DNA of 55,554 bases from Merdiplasma sp905207905. Its GTDB lineage: Bacteria > Bacillota > Clostridia > Lachnospirales > Lachnospiraceae. Positions 40,732 to 50,026 of this stretch are shown here, piece by piece. The notes beneath the pieces were generated by a model. That model was not told the DNA's origin and did no database searches. It saw nothing but the letters and a program-made list of their open reading frames with translations. The position numbers were made by a program, and so were the translations under genes. The stretch lies in the NCBI GenBank assembly GCA_902475025.1, contig CABRXX010000016.1, forward strand, positions 1 to 55,554, in the 5' to 3' direction. Every line of letters starts with the position of its first letter. The first letter of the stretch is position 1.

Positions 40732-40810
40732 ATTAGGGGTTCAAAAGCTCTGATAGAAAAACTCGGCTGTCAAATTGCATAAAAGAGCTGCACGCGCTTC
40801 GATGCACCCA
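40732..40810 (-). repeat. Hairpin repeat element, copy 2 (family 2)
   Basis: On the minus strand GGTGCAT...GCAGCTCTTTTA...CAATTTG...ATCAGAGCTTTTG. It aligns end to end with 31781-31860. The pair AGCTCT/AGAGCT here corresponds to AGCCCT/AGGGCT in copy 1, a compensating change in a possible stem. It lies in the leader of the RluA-type gene. Confidence 0.72.
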
Positions 40811-40849
40811 ACCTTCCCAATGAGCCTTCTTTCTCTCCTGGATAAAACA

Positions 40850-41461
40850 TCATAAGGATATGGCCAGCAGCACATGCTTGATCAGCTCTTCTCTGGACAG
40901 ATCCGGATAATCCTCGTCCGGAGTAAAGGAAATGCCTTCCCGATACTTCTGAGGATCTTTTGCCAGCTGCTCGATACGCTCCAGGAAAGGTTTTTTCTCT
41001 GTAAAAATCTTGACTTTCACCGAATAATAGCCATTTCCGCTTAAAATCTTTGCCATATGTTTTTCCATAAAGGGGATCTTCTCTTTATCTCCTCTGGCGG
41101 TGACGCACACCACCTGATTTCCGCAGATCACCACCGCCTCCAGAGGCATCCGCCCCTCATAGGCTGTGACAGTCATCTCATAACCACAGGTAAGCTCTCC
41201 CGCTTTTTTCCTGGTCTCCTCCACCAACGCCGGATCTGCAGGTTTCTGCATCAAAATCATCACCCAGTTTACCGCCACCTTGGCTGCCGGAAGAACACCC
41301 AGAATCGCTACCAGCGTAAAGAGATTTTTTCTGGTTCCTGCAATGGCCAGTCCTGTAAAAAATATGGTTAGGGGAATGGCAAACATGATCACTGTGATTA
41401 TGGTACGCTTTTTCTTCTCATACTGCACATACCCCGGCTCTCCCTTTGCTGTCTTTTTCAT
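40850..41461 (-). CDS. Conserved hypothetical membrane protein
   Basis: The 203-residue protein has a basic N-terminus, two adjacent hydrophobic helices at about residues 20-42 and 46-72, and a soluble C-terminal domain of about 130 residues with mixed strands and helices (YEMTVTAYEGRMPLEAVVICGNQVV). I do not recognise a named family. The frame starts with an ATG 30 bp after the YgiQ gene in the same direction, so it is likely cotranscribed with it. Its location between YgiQ and RluA gives no functional hint. Confidence 0.7.
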   Translation of the reverse strand: MKKTAKGEPGYVQYEKKKRTIITVIMFAIPLTIFFTGLAIAGTRKNLFTLVAILGVLPAAKVAVNWVMILMQKPADPALVEETRKKAGELTCGYEMTVTAYEGRMPLEAVVICGNQVVCVTARGDKEKIPFMEKHMAKILSGNGYYSVKVKIFTEKKPFLERIEQLAKDPQKYREGISFTPDEDYPDLSREELIKHVLLAISL

Positions 41462-41490
41462 ATCCGATCGCTCCTTTTCAACCCGATTTG

Positions 41491-43455
41491 CTAATGCTTC
41501 TTTTTGTGAACATTGCGGATGGTTTTTCTTTTCGGCATCTTTGTTTCCCTGCCTTTCGCACCCCTGTTCTTGTTCTGCCCTCTCTGATCCCGCCCATTTT
41601 CCCTAAGATTGCCTCTGGGACTTCTGTCTGAAAGAGTTCTCGCTTCTCCAGTCTCCGTATTTTTCTCCGGACGAATCAGACATTTAGATCCATAGCCGAT
41701 CAAATCTTCCCGATGGGCCAGATGGAGAGCCTCCAAAACCAGACTGCGATTTTTCGGATCCCGATACTGGATCAGCGCTCTTTGCAGCGCCTTCTCATGA
41801 GGGTTCTTTGGCACATACACCGGCTCCATAGTCCTGGGATCCAATCCAGTATAATACATACAGGTAGAGATCGTAGAGGGAGTCGGATAGAAATCCTGCA
41901 CCTGCTCCGGCATGTACCCCAGCTCCCGCAGATACTCCGCCAGCTCCACCGCATCCTTCATGGTACAGCCTGGATGGGAGGACATCAAATAGGGAACCAA
42001 AAACTGTTTCCTTCCGCAGGCTTTGTTCATTTCCTCATATTTTTTTACAAATTTCAGGTAAACGGAATGCTCCGGCTTTCCCATCTTATCCAAAACCCGA
42101 CGGGATACGTGCTCCGGCGCCACCTTCAGCTGACCGCTCACATGATATTTTACCAGCTCCTGCAAAAATGTATCGTCCCGGTCTGCCATCACATAGTCAA
42201 ACCGGATTCCGGAACGGACAAACACCTTTTTCACCTTTGGCAAAGCCCGCAGCTTCCGCAGCAGCTCCACATAGTCCCTATGGCTTACCTTAAGATTTTT
42301 GCAGGGCGTGGGAAAAAGACACTGACGGTTTTTACAGACCCCTGCGTGAAGCTGCTTCTCACAGGAGGGCTGCCGAAAATTGGCAGTGGGGCCTCCCACA
42401 TCGTGAATGTATCCCTTAAAATCCGGTTCCTCTGTCATCAAAGAAGCTTCCTCCAGAATCGATTCATGGCTCCTTGTTTGAATAATCCGCCCCTGATGAA
42501 AAGTGAGGGCGCAGAAATTGCAGCCTCCAAAGCATCCCCGGTTGCTCACCAGGCTGAACTTTACTTCTTCAATGGCCGGGACTCCCCCAAAAGCCTCATA
42601 GGAGGGGTGGTAGGTTCTGCTGTAGGGCAGGCCGTATACCTCGTCCATCTCCTCCTGGCTTAAGGGCCTGGCGGGAGGATTCTGCACCACATAAACAGTG
42701 TCGTACCGCTCTGCCATCCGCTTTCCGCAGAAAGGATCTGTGTTGCAGTACTGTTTATAAAAACTTGCGGCATAATTGGCCGGATCCTGCAAAAGTTCCT
42801 CATAGGAGGGCAGAAGCTCACAGTCATACACCTGACCAATCTCCTTTGTTCTGTAACAGGTGCCTGGGATAAAGGTAAGATCCTTCACCCCGATTCCTGC
42901 ATCCAGGGCATCTGCAATCTCCACGATAGAACGCTCCCCCATACCGTAGGAGATCAAATCTGCTCCGCAGTCCATTAACAGAGAACGCTTCATGGAATTG
43001 CTCCAGTAATCGTAATGAGCCATCCGCCGCAGACTGGCCTCGATTCCCCCTGCGATAATGGGCGTGCGCTTGTATACCTGGCGGATCAGATTCGAATATA
43101 CCATCACTGCCCGATCCGGCCGCTTTCCCATCACACCCCCGGGAGTATAGCTGTCCCTCTGCCGGTGCTTTCTGGAAACTGTATAGTGGTTTACCATGGA
43201 ATCCATATTTCCGGCAGTCACCAGGAAGCCCAGTCTCGGCTCTCCCAGCGCTGTGATACTCTTTGGATCTTTCCAGTCCGGCTGAGAAATAATTCCCACA
43301 GAATATCCGTGTGCCTGGAGAACCCGACTGATAATCGCGTGGCCAAAGGAGGGATGGTCCACATAGGCATCCCCTATCACATACACAAAATCCAGCTGCT
43401 CCAGATTTTGTCTTTTCATATCCGCTCTGCTTATAGGAAGAAATTCCCGGTTCAT
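41491..43455 (-). CDS. YgiQ-family radical SAM protein
   Basis: The 654-residue protein has an N-terminal B12-binding-like region and a radical SAM core with Cys308, Cys312 and Cys315 (CFGGCNFC) holding a [4Fe-4S] cluster. Conserved family runs include FLPISRADM, YVIGDAYVDHPSFGHAII and IHDVGGPTANFRQPSC. The C-terminal 60 residues are Arg/Lys-rich, as in other members, and may bind nucleic acid. The reaction is not known. The ATG overlaps the HAD gene stop by 4 bp (ATGA). Confidence 0.9.
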   Translation of the reverse strand: MNREFLPISRADMKRQNLEQLDFVYVIGDAYVDHPSFGHAIISRVLQAHGYSVGIISQPDWKDPKSITALGEPRLGFLVTAGNMDSMVNHYTVSRKHRQRDSYTPGGVMGKRPDRAVMVYSNLIRQVYKRTPIIAGGIEASLRRMAHYDYWSNSMKRSLLMDCGADLISYGMGERSIVEIADALDAGIGVKDLTFIPGTCYRTKEIGQVYDCELLPSYEELLQDPANYAASFYKQYCNTDPFCGKRMAERYDTVYVVQNPPARPLSQEEMDEVYGLPYSRTYHPSYEAFGGVPAIEEVKFSLVSNRGCFGGCNFCALTFHQGRIIQTRSHESILEEASLMTEEPDFKGYIHDVGGPTANFRQPSCEKQLHAGVCKNRQCLFPTPCKNLKVSHRDYVELLRKLRALPKVKKVFVRSGIRFDYVMADRDDTFLQELVKYHVSGQLKVAPEHVSRRVLDKMGKPEHSVYLKFVKKYEEMNKACGRKQFLVPYLMSSHPGCTMKDAVELAEYLRELGYMPEQVQDFYPTPSTISTCMYYTGLDPRTMEPVYVPKNPHEKALQRALIQYRDPKNRSLVLEALHLAHREDLIGYGSKCLIRPEKNTETGEARTLSDRSPRGNLRENGRDQRGQNKNRGAKGRETKMPKRKTIRNVHKKKH

Positions 43456-44120
43456 TTTATCACCTCATAGGTTTGATCCAACACTTCATGAAAATTTCTG
43501 ATATAATAATCTGCCAGACCGCAGATTTCCGCTTTCCGTTCCAGGGAAAACTCATCTTCAACGGCACAAACCTGCATCCCGGCATTTTTCCCTGCCAGAA
43601 TCCCCATCGGCACGTCCTCAAACACAATACACTGCTCCGGCTCCACCTGCAGCCGGTGTGCCACAGCCAGATACACATCCGGGGACGGCTTTCCTTTTGC
43701 CACATCGCAGGAGGTAAGAATGCAGTCAAACATCCCGTCCACCTGGTTGCTCACAAGAGCCGCCATAGCCAGATCAATGTGATTGCTGGTGGCGATCCCC
43801 AGCTTCATTCCCCTGGACTTCATCTCCTGCAGCAGCTCCAAAGCTCCCGGTTTTAAAAATACCCGGTTCGCATAAATATCATAGGCCATTTTATTCCAGT
43901 CTGCCTTGATTTCCTCCACAGTCTGAGGAAGCTGGAATTTTTCCTTAAAATAGCAGGCCGTCTCCGTAAATCCCATCCCTTCAATCTCAAACTGCAGCTT
44001 CTTTGGCAGTTCTTTTCCAAAACGACCCAAATACTCAATATCAATGTCACGCCACATCCACATGGAATCCATCAGCGTTCCGTCCATGTCAAAGATGGCT
44101 GCTTTTTTTTGTTCTAACAT
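43452..44120 (-). CDS. HAD-family hydrolase (beta-phosphoglucomutase-like)
   Basis: The 222-residue enzyme has motif I FDMDGTLMDS (nucleophile Asp near residue 11), a helical cap, motif II in LGIATSNH, the Lys in KGKPSPDVY and motif IV VFEDVPMGI. This is the layout of HAD subclass IA phosphatases and phosphomutases acting on sugar phosphates or nucleotides; the substrate is not assignable. Its start overlaps the preceding pseudouridine synthase gene by 32 bp and its stop overlaps YgiQ by 4 bp, so the three are coupled. Confidence 0.88.
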   Translation of the reverse strand: MLEQKKAAIFDMDGTLMDSMWMWRDIDIEYLGRFGKELPKKLQFEIEGMGFTETACYFKEKFQLPQTVEEIKADWNKMAYDIYANRVFLKPGALELLQEMKSRGMKLGIATSNHIDLAMAALVSNQVDGMFDCILTSCDVAKGKPSPDVYLAVAHRLQVEPEQCIVFEDVPMGILAGKNAGMQVCAVEDEFSLERKAEICGLADYYIRNFHEVLDQTYEVIK

Positions 44121-44826
44121 GCGCTCTCAACCCTTCTATTTCCTGTTCTGTCAATTTCCGCCATTCCCCTGGCTTCAGCCCCGCATCCAGCGTAAGAGAG
44201 CCCATGGAAAGGCGCTTTAGATACATCACCTGTTTGCCCACTGCCTGGAACATCCGCTTAATCTGATGAAACTTCCCTTCCCGGATGGTAACCTGCACCT
44301 GCGTGCCGTCCTCCCCCAGCTCCAGTCTGGCAGGCAGCGTTTTTTTCTTCTCCCCGATATCCAACCCATCCTGAAACCGTTGGATATCCCCCTCATCCGC
44401 CGGCCGATCCAGCCTTGCGAAATACGTTTTATCCACATGCTTTCTGGGAGACAGCAGCTCATGGGCCAAAGCTCCGTCATTGGTAAGCAGCAGCAGGCCC
44501 TCCGTATCCAGGTCCAGCCTCCCTACCGGAAACAGCTCCTCCTTCCCTGGAACCCTGATCAGATCCAGCACCACCGGCTGGCTGGGATCCTTGGTGGCAG
44601 ATACATATCCTGCAGGCTTGTTCAGCATATAATACTGAAATTCCTCCCGCAGGATCCGTACTCCCCGACAGCAAACCTCATCCATTCCTGGATTCACCTT
44701 CTGCTCCGGCTTTTTTGCTTCCTCACCATTCACCCTTACCAGTCCCTTTTTCAGAAGCTGCTTCACCTCTGACCGGGTTCCGCAGCCTGCGTTGGACAAA
44801 TACTTATCCAGTCTCACCTGTGTCAT
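44089..44826 (-). CDS. RsuA/RluB-family pseudouridine synthase
   Basis: The 245-residue protein has an N-terminal S4 domain (RLDKYLSNAGCGTRSEVKQLL) and a catalytic domain with the Asp in GRLDLDTEGLLLLTND and the C-terminal KFHQIKRMFQAVGKQVMYLKR signature. It modifies a uridine in 16S or 23S rRNA; the RsuA versus RluB/E distinction cannot be made safely, although the length fits a 16S-type RsuA. The gene is upstream of and overlapping the HAD hydrolase gene, and 59 bp after rsmF. Confidence 0.9.
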   Translation of the reverse strand: MTQVRLDKYLSNAGCGTRSEVKQLLKKGLVRVNGEEAKKPEQKVNPGMDEVCCRGVRILREEFQYYMLNKPAGYVSATKDPSQPVVLDLIRVPGKEELFPVGRLDLDTEGLLLLTNDGALAHELLSPRKHVDKTYFARLDRPADEGDIQRFQDGLDIGEKKKTLPARLELGEDGTQVQVTIREGKFHQIKRMFQAVGKQVMYLKRLSMGSLTLDAGLKPGEWRKLTEQEIEGLRAHVRTKKSSHL

Positions 44827-44885
44827 CGTTCTCTCCTGTTTTCTATACAGTCCAATTCAAGCACCTTTCGCTTTGCTGTTCTTCC

Positions 44886-46435
44886 CTACATCATCCGCCA
44901 CCCGGGCTGATATTTGTTTCGAATGGTTCCGTTCACGCCTTTTCCCCAGCCCAGAGGATAGCCGTCACAGCAGACTAACACCCAGCCAGTTTTCTCCTGG
45001 TCCGTCTCCAGTGTCTCTCCTCTTAAATAGCGAAGCACATTGGGATCCGCGGAAGAAAATTCCACCCGATTGGGAAATTTCTCTGCTCTTAAGGCCATGG
45101 CCAATGCCTGGGATGGCTCAAACCGCTGCTTTTTCACCGTTCCAAGAAGCAGGCCGGTGCGAAGATACCGAAGTTTGGGAACCTGTATTCCTTCCGGCAT
45201 CCAAAAAAGGCACTCCTCCCTCTGTTCGATCTTTCCCTGCTCCGGCAAAGAAAGCTGTATGTTCTCCAAAAATTCCTGGGCTTCCCTGGGAAGTCTGCCT
45301 GCTCTTTCATTGGCTCCCTGCAAATCTTTGCCTGCCACAGCCCCCTTCTCTCTTCTTTTTCCGCTCTTTTTTTCTTTTTTTCTGTTTTCTTTCTGTTCTC
45401 TCTCAAAAGCATCCTGCCTGTTTTCACTCCAGGCTGCAAAGCCCCCGCCTTCCAAGCTCCGGACTTTGTTTCCTTTCTTTTCGGATGGCTCGGCTTCCGG
45501 CACCGTCCCGTCAGATCTGACTCCTGCTTTTTCCTCAGGAGAACTGCAAAGTGGCCTTCTCCCTCCATCCTGTGAGGCCAGATGCGGATGCTCTTCTTTG
45601 CCACTTCCCTGCCCTCCTGGGTATCCTCCAGAGCAAAACCAGGAGCAAAGCCCTCATACCCCGCTGCCTCCTGAAGCTCCATCTGGGGAAAGCGCTTTAA
45701 AAGTTCTAAGATCACCTGCTCATCCTCTCTAGGAGAAAAGGTACAGGTAGAGTAGAGCAGAACCCCTCCCGGCCGCAGCATTCCCACCGCACAGGTAAGA
45801 ATCTGAAGCTGCAAAGGCCCGTACGATTTCGGCCCCCGCTCCTGCCAGCTTTTGATCAGCCCCGGTTCTTTCCTAAACATTCCTTCCCCGGAGCAGGGCG
45901 CATCCACCAGAATCCGGTGAAAAAATTCCGGGAACACCTTCAGAAGCTGCTCCGGGTTCTCCGCCGTCACCAGACTGTTGGTGACTCCGGCCAGCTCCAG
46001 ATTTTTCAATAAACCTCTGGCCCTGGAAGCGCTGATATCATTTGCCACCAAAAGTCCCTGGCCTGCCAGCCTGGCTCCCAGCTCTGTGGCCTTTCCTCCC
46101 GGTGCGGCGCAAAGATCCAGAATCCGTTCTCCCGGCTGCGCAGACAGACGGCTGGCTGGCACCATCGCGCTTGGCTCCTGAATATAATACAGTCCTGCAT
46201 AATAGTGCGGATGCTTTGTCACCGGATCCTCCTTCCGGTAAAAAAATCCATTCTCAACCCAGGGAATCGGGGTCAGCTGAAAAGGCGTGATTTTTAAAAA
46301 TTCCTCCGTGGATATCTTGGCAGTATTTACCCGCAGTCCCTGCTTTTTTTCTTTTCCATAGCACTCCAAAAAGGAAGGGTACTCCTCTCCCAACAACGCT
46401 TCCATGCGTTTCGTAAATTCAGAAGGCAATTCCAT
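44886..46435 (-). pseudogene. rsmF-type rRNA (cytosine-C5) methyltransferase with a frameshift
   Basis: The first frame (to about 45520) encodes the whole catalytic part: SAM motif LDLCAAPGGKATELGARL, VDAPCSGEGMF and YSTCTFSPREDEQV with the two catalytic cysteines. After the run of five A at 45528-45532 the frame becomes nonsense, while the -1 frame continues with a Lys/Glu/Arg-rich linker and the C-terminal RsmF domain (PKLRYLRTGLLLGTVKKQRFEPSQALA to the end at 44886). One additional A would join them. Start is set by GGAG before the ATG at 46435. If the break is real, the methyltransferase lacks its C-terminal RNA-binding part; a sequencing error in the homopolymer is also possible. Confidence 0.82.
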
Positions 46436-46617
46436 GAAAACTCCATTCTGCTGTTTTTTCCCATCCCTGTCCGCAGGACAGCGCCTCATGTACACGGATG
46501 CTATACAGCTCGCTTGATCCTATTTCTTAATCTGTACGTTCTATGAATTTCAAGTATAGCACATCTTCCCTTCAAGAGCTACATATATATGGAATAAAAC
46601 AAGCTGAGGAACCTTCT

Positions 46618-47547
46618 ATGAAACGCATTCTATTCTCCCTAGGGCTGCTGGCTCTTCTCACCTTTCTTCTGCTCTCTCCCCAGACTGCCCTTCAGTGCGC
46701 CAGAAACGGCCTGGCCTTATGGTATCAGAATCTGGTTCCTGTGCTTCTCCCTTTTATGATTCTGTCCAATCTTATGATCCGTTTGAATCTGGTGGCCGCC
46801 ATTGCAGGAATCGTTCATCCCGTCCTGCACCTGGTTTTCGGCACCTCCATCCATGGAAGTTATGCGATTCTGTCAGGTTTTCTCTTTGGCTGTCCCATGG
46901 GAGCCAAGGTCGTTCACGATCTGCTGGAAGAACAGTCCATCTGTCAGGAGGAAGCCGAATACCTCATCAGCTTTGTCAACAATTTAAGCCCCGCCTTCGT
47001 CATCACTTACCTGGTGCAGGAGAGCCTCCAATCTCCCGCCCTCCTTGGCCCTACCTTGGCCATTCTCTACGGTGCCCCCCTGATCTCTGCCCTGATATTT
47101 GCCCCCAAATATCGGAAAAAAGCTGCTTTTGTCTCCAGGAAAAAGAATAAGGCATCTAAAGCCCTGCCGCAGCTGGAACTTGTAGATGCCTGTATTTCAA
47201 ACGGTATTGTGACTATTGCGCAGCTGGGGGGCTACATCCTGCTGTTCTCCCTGATTACTGGAATGCTCCAGGTACTTCCACTGAAAAATAAACTTCTTCT
47301 CTGCCTTTTGGGCAGCCTGACGGAAATCACCAACGGAATCCGGATGCTCTCCCAATGCAGCTTCCCCTTTCCGCTCCGCTATCTGTGTCTGATCTGTCTG
47401 TCCGCCTTCGGCGGCTTCTGCGCGCTGATGCAGACCCTCTCTGTTTTTCCCATGAAAAAACAGACCCTCCGTCACTATCTGGTATCCAAAGGGATCATTT
47501 TTTTCATTGCTCTGTTTTTCAGCCTGATCTTCTGCCAAAGCCTCTGA
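46618..47547 (+). CDS. ylbJ: Sporulation integral membrane protein YlbJ-like
   Basis: The 309-residue protein has about eight hydrophobic helices and the 'Gate'/nucleoside-recognition type motifs (SGFLFGCPMGAKVVHDL, SFVNNLSPAFVITYLV). It matches the YlbJ group of sporulation membrane proteins found in endospore formers and thought to act in spore coat or engulfment stages. In Bacillus ylbJ also sits beside coaD (ylbI) and rsmD (ylbH), as here. The ATG at 46618 has GAGGA upstream; the frame extends 75 nt further without a ribosome site. It is on the plus strand, convergent with the coiled-coil gene. Confidence 0.82.
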   Translation: MKRILFSLGLLALLTFLLLSPQTALQCARNGLALWYQNLVPVLLPFMILSNLMIRLNLVAAIAGIVHPVLHLVFGTSIHGSYAILSGFLFGCPMGAKVVHDLLEEQSICQEEAEYLISFVNNLSPAFVITYLVQESLQSPALLGPTLAILYGAPLISALIFAPKYRKKAAFVSRKKNKASKALPQLELVDACISNGIVTIAQLGGYILLFSLITGMLQVLPLKNKLLLCLLGSLTEITNGIRMLSQCSFPFPLRYLCLICLSAFGGFCALMQTLSVFPMKKQTLRHYLVSKGIIFFIALFFSLIFCQSL

Positions 47548-47637
47548 CCGATACACTGTCATTTGGCTCATGCGCTCTTCCACTGTCAAGCTTCCGGCCA
47601 GTCTGAAATTCGCCTCTCCCCAGACAGTTCTGAAAAG

Positions 47638-48237
47638 TTACTCCTCAGCGTCTCCCTCTGCCGGCTCCTCGGTAGCCATGGTATAACTGGAGGGAGCAGC
47701 CTGGGGCGAAAGCTCCTGACGATTCTTGCTCACAATATCATAGCAGGACTGAATGGAGTTAATAAAGTTATTGTACTTGGTGCCTGCGGCATCAATGGTA
47801 TGGCTCATAATCTTTTCCAGGTTATCCAGCATCTCGTCGGTGTAGGAAATGGCGCTCATGCGAATGTTGTTGGAATCTGTAGTAGCATTGTCAATGATCT
47901 CCTGCGCCTGTGCATTGGTCTGCTGCAACAGTTCGTTGGACTGCTCCAAAGCTCTCTGCATTACCTCGCTCTCACTGACGATCCGATCCGCCTTAGCCTG
48001 GGCATCTGCAAGGATGGCGTCTGCCTTAGCCTGGGCATCCTCTAAAATAGCGTCCTTATTGCTGATGATCTTCTGATAACGCTTGATTTCATCCGGCGTC
48101 TTCATGCGAAGCTCGCGCAAAAGTTCCTCCAACTCTTCCTTATTTACCACGATCTTGGTGGAAGATAAAGGCTGAAATTTACAGCTGTCTACGTACTCCT
48201 CAATCTCTTCAATAATCTGTTCAATTCTGCTGCTCAT
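47638..48237 (-). CDS. Coiled-coil protein next to coaD (DivIVA-like/ATPase subunit H-like)
   Basis: The 199-residue protein is predicted almost entirely helical and coiled-coil between about residues 30 and 160, with an internal repeat of the form AILEDAQAKAD / AILADAQAKAD near 65-87. It has no membrane segment. The C-terminal 30 residues are polar/acidic. Such proteins are routinely annotated as ATPase-like or DivIVA-like; I cannot assign a function. It lies 22 bp after coaD in the same operon (mgsA-rsmD-coaD direction), so a cell-envelope or division role is only a guess. Confidence 0.7.
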   Translation of the reverse strand: MSSRIEQIIEEIEEYVDSCKFQPLSSTKIVVNKEELEELLRELRMKTPDEIKRYQKIISNKDAILEDAQAKADAILADAQAKADRIVSESEVMQRALEQSNELLQQTNAQAQEIIDNATTDSNNIRMSAISYTDEMLDNLEKIMSHTIDAAGTKYNNFINSIQSCYDIVSKNRQELSPQAAPSSYTMATEEPAEGDAEE

Positions 48238-48259
48238 AATAATTCTCCTTATTAATATT

Positions 48260-48754
48260 TTACCCCTTTTTATACTTTTCCGTTACCCTACGGCAGATAC
48301 GATCCACCACTGCCTCCGGTACAAAATGTGTGATATCTCCTCCATAAAACGCAACTTCCTTCACTGTGGTGGAACTGATATAAGCATATTTTAAATTCGT
48401 AGTGAAAAAGAGAGTGTCCACTCCGGAATCAATAATCCGGTTGGTGTGAGCCATCTGCAGCTCATACTCAAAATCTGTAATTGCCCGCAGTCCTCTCACA
48501 ATAAACTTGGCATCACATTTTCTCACAAAATCCACAGAGAGTCCTGAAAATGCCTCCACTCTCACATTACTAATATCTTTAGTTACATCCAGTAACATAT
48601 TAACACGTTCTTCCACAGAAAACAATGGGGTTTTTTCATGATTTATCAAAACCCCAACGATCAGCTCGTCCACAAGACTGGCTGACCGCTCTATAATATC
48701 AAGATGTCCGTAGGTCACCGGATCAAAGCTCCCCGGATACACTGCTCTTCTCAT
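48260..48754 (-). CDS. coaD: Phosphopantetheine adenylyltransferase
   Basis: The 164-residue enzyme transfers AMP from ATP to 4'-phosphopantetheine in coenzyme A synthesis. The nucleotidyltransferase motif is PGSFDPVTYGHLDII at residues 7-21 (TxGH), with RGLRAITDFEYELQMA and YAYISSTTVKEVA also present. Length is exactly typical. Its ATG overlaps the rsmD stop by 4 bp, the usual rsmD-coaD coupling. Confidence 0.95.
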   Translation of the reverse strand: MRRAVYPGSFDPVTYGHLDIIERSASLVDELIVGVLINHEKTPLFSVEERVNMLLDVTKDISNVRVEAFSGLSVDFVRKCDAKFIVRGLRAITDFEYELQMAHTNRIIDSGVDTLFFTTNLKYAYISSTTVKEVAFYGGDITHFVPEAVVDRICRRVTEKYKKG

Positions 48755-49308
48755 GGTACGCTTCTCCTTAAAAACATATGCACATTGGTCTTATATTCTT
48801 TTCTCCGGATCACCTGATACCCAAGGTTCTCCAGATAGGAAAAATCTGTGCCCATAGACGCTTCCACAATGATCAGCGTCTCCTCATCTGCAAGACTGCT
48901 GTCCTTTAAAGCTTCCAGCACCCGCTTTTCCCACAACTCATCATAGGGAGGATCCATAAAAATAATCTGAAACGGCCGTCCTCCCTCCAGCCTGGCAAGA
49001 CCGTACAGCACATCTCCTGCAATCACCTTTGCCTGGCTCTCCAGCTTTGTAAAAGATAAATTCTCCCGGATGCACTCCACTGCTCTGCGATTATTTTCCA
49101 CAAAAACAGCTTCTCTGGCTCCCCGGCTCAAAGCTTCAATCCCAATTCCTCCGCTGCCGGAAAAGAGATCCAGAAATCTGCAATCTCCCACTTCCTCCTG
49201 CAGCATATTAAAAAGCGTTTCCTTAATCCGATCCGTAGTGGGCCGGGTTGCAGTTCCAGAGACTGTCTTTAAGGGCAGCCTTCTGGCCTTTCCTGCAATG
49301 ACTCTCAT
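48751..49308 (-). CDS. rsmD: 16S rRNA (guanine-N2) methyltransferase RsmD
   Basis: The 185-residue enzyme methylates G966 of 16S rRNA (E. coli numbering). Motifs: MRVIAGKARRLPLKT at the N-terminus, TRPTTDRIKETLFNML, the SAM site LDLFSGSGGIGIEALSRGA and the catalytic IFMDPPYDE (DPPY). It overlaps coaD by 4 bp. mgsA lies 118 bp upstream in the same direction. Confidence 0.94.
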   Translation of the reverse strand: MRVIAGKARRLPLKTVSGTATRPTTDRIKETLFNMLQEEVGDCRFLDLFSGSGGIGIEALSRGAREAVFVENNRRAVECIRENLSFTKLESQAKVIAGDVLYGLARLEGGRPFQIIFMDPPYDELWEKRVLEALKDSSLADEETLIIVEASMGTDFSYLENLGYQVIRRKEYKTNVHMFLRRSVP

Positions 49309-49426
49309 ATTTTGTCCCTTTTCTATAGCATAAAGTAATCTGGCCGGAGCCTATCCCCCGGCCGTTTTTCATTATAAATTTTCGTTTTCTATCTGTCAAT
49401 TATCTTTTTCATAACAGCCCAGGCTT

Positions 49427-49831
49427 TTAAATAACCGGGCGCATGTTTTCCCGCCAGTCCAGATCTCCGTTAGCCAGTCCCAAAACCATAGACTCTGCGG
49501 TGGCAATATTGGTAGCAATCGGAATATTATACTTGTCACAGCTTCTGGTAATAGAATAAATATTCGCCTCATTGGGGCTGTTCACAATAGGATTGTAAAA
49601 AAAGATTACAAGATCCATGTAATCCCGCTCAATCATATCAATAAACTGCTCCTCGCCTCCCACACTGCCGGAGAGAAACTTATGCACCTTGAGATTCGTG
49701 GCTTCCTCAATGCGGCGCCCCGTCATCTCTGTGGCATACAACTCATGCTTGGCCAATATATATTTGTACGCAAGGCAAAAGTTTTCGATTAAGTTTTTTC
49801 TGGTGTTATGTGCAATAAATCCAATGTTCAT
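49427..49831 (-). CDS. mgsA: Methylglyoxal synthase
   Basis: The 134-residue enzyme converts dihydroxyacetone phosphate to methylglyoxal, a bypass of lower glycolysis. It has MNIGFIAHNTRKNLIENF, the TG motif at ATEMTGRRIEEAT, LSGSVGGEEQF, and the C-terminal signature GDLDWRENMRPVI. The ATG ending at 49831 has GGGAG 8 nt upstream; the frame is open 12 codons further without support. It has its own TTGTAA/TACAAT promoter and is divergent from the spore-protein gene. Confidence 0.93.
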   Translation of the reverse strand: MNIGFIAHNTRKNLIENFCLAYKYILAKHELYATEMTGRRIEEATNLKVHKFLSGSVGGEEQFIDMIERDYMDLVIFFYNPIVNSPNEANIYSITRSCDKYNIPIATNIATAESMVLGLANGDLDWRENMRPVI

Positions 49832-49870
49832 TCTAGCATCTCCCATCCAATATCCATATCGGGTCACTTT

Positions 49871-49899
49871 ATTGTATCAAAACAAAATAAAAATTACAA
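49871..49899 (-). promoter_or_regulatory. Sigma-A promoter of mgsA
   Basis: TTGTAA (49894-49899), 17 bp, TACAAT (49871-49876) on the minus strand, about 40 nt upstream of the start codon. Confidence 0.65.
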
Positions 49900-50026
49900 C
49901 TATTTTTTGTAAAAAACTAGTAAAAACATACAAAAACTTCCAGTTTATATTTTGACGGGGTGCATATACTAGAAGTGCAATCAAAAAATTGCAAATAACC
50001 ACAAAAGAAAGAAGGAGGCGTTCATT

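Noticed and set aside
45520..45540. Programmed -1 frameshifting in rsmF
   Set aside because: The site reads G AAA AAG, not a strong A AAA AAG heptamer, I see no stimulatory stem close by, and the family does not use recoding. An indel is simpler.
49342..49369. GGCCGG...CCGGCC hairpin followed by GTTTTT on the plus strand
   Set aside because: It looks like a terminator only on the plus strand, but no plus-strand gene precedes it; on the strand of mgsA and rsmD there is no U-tract.
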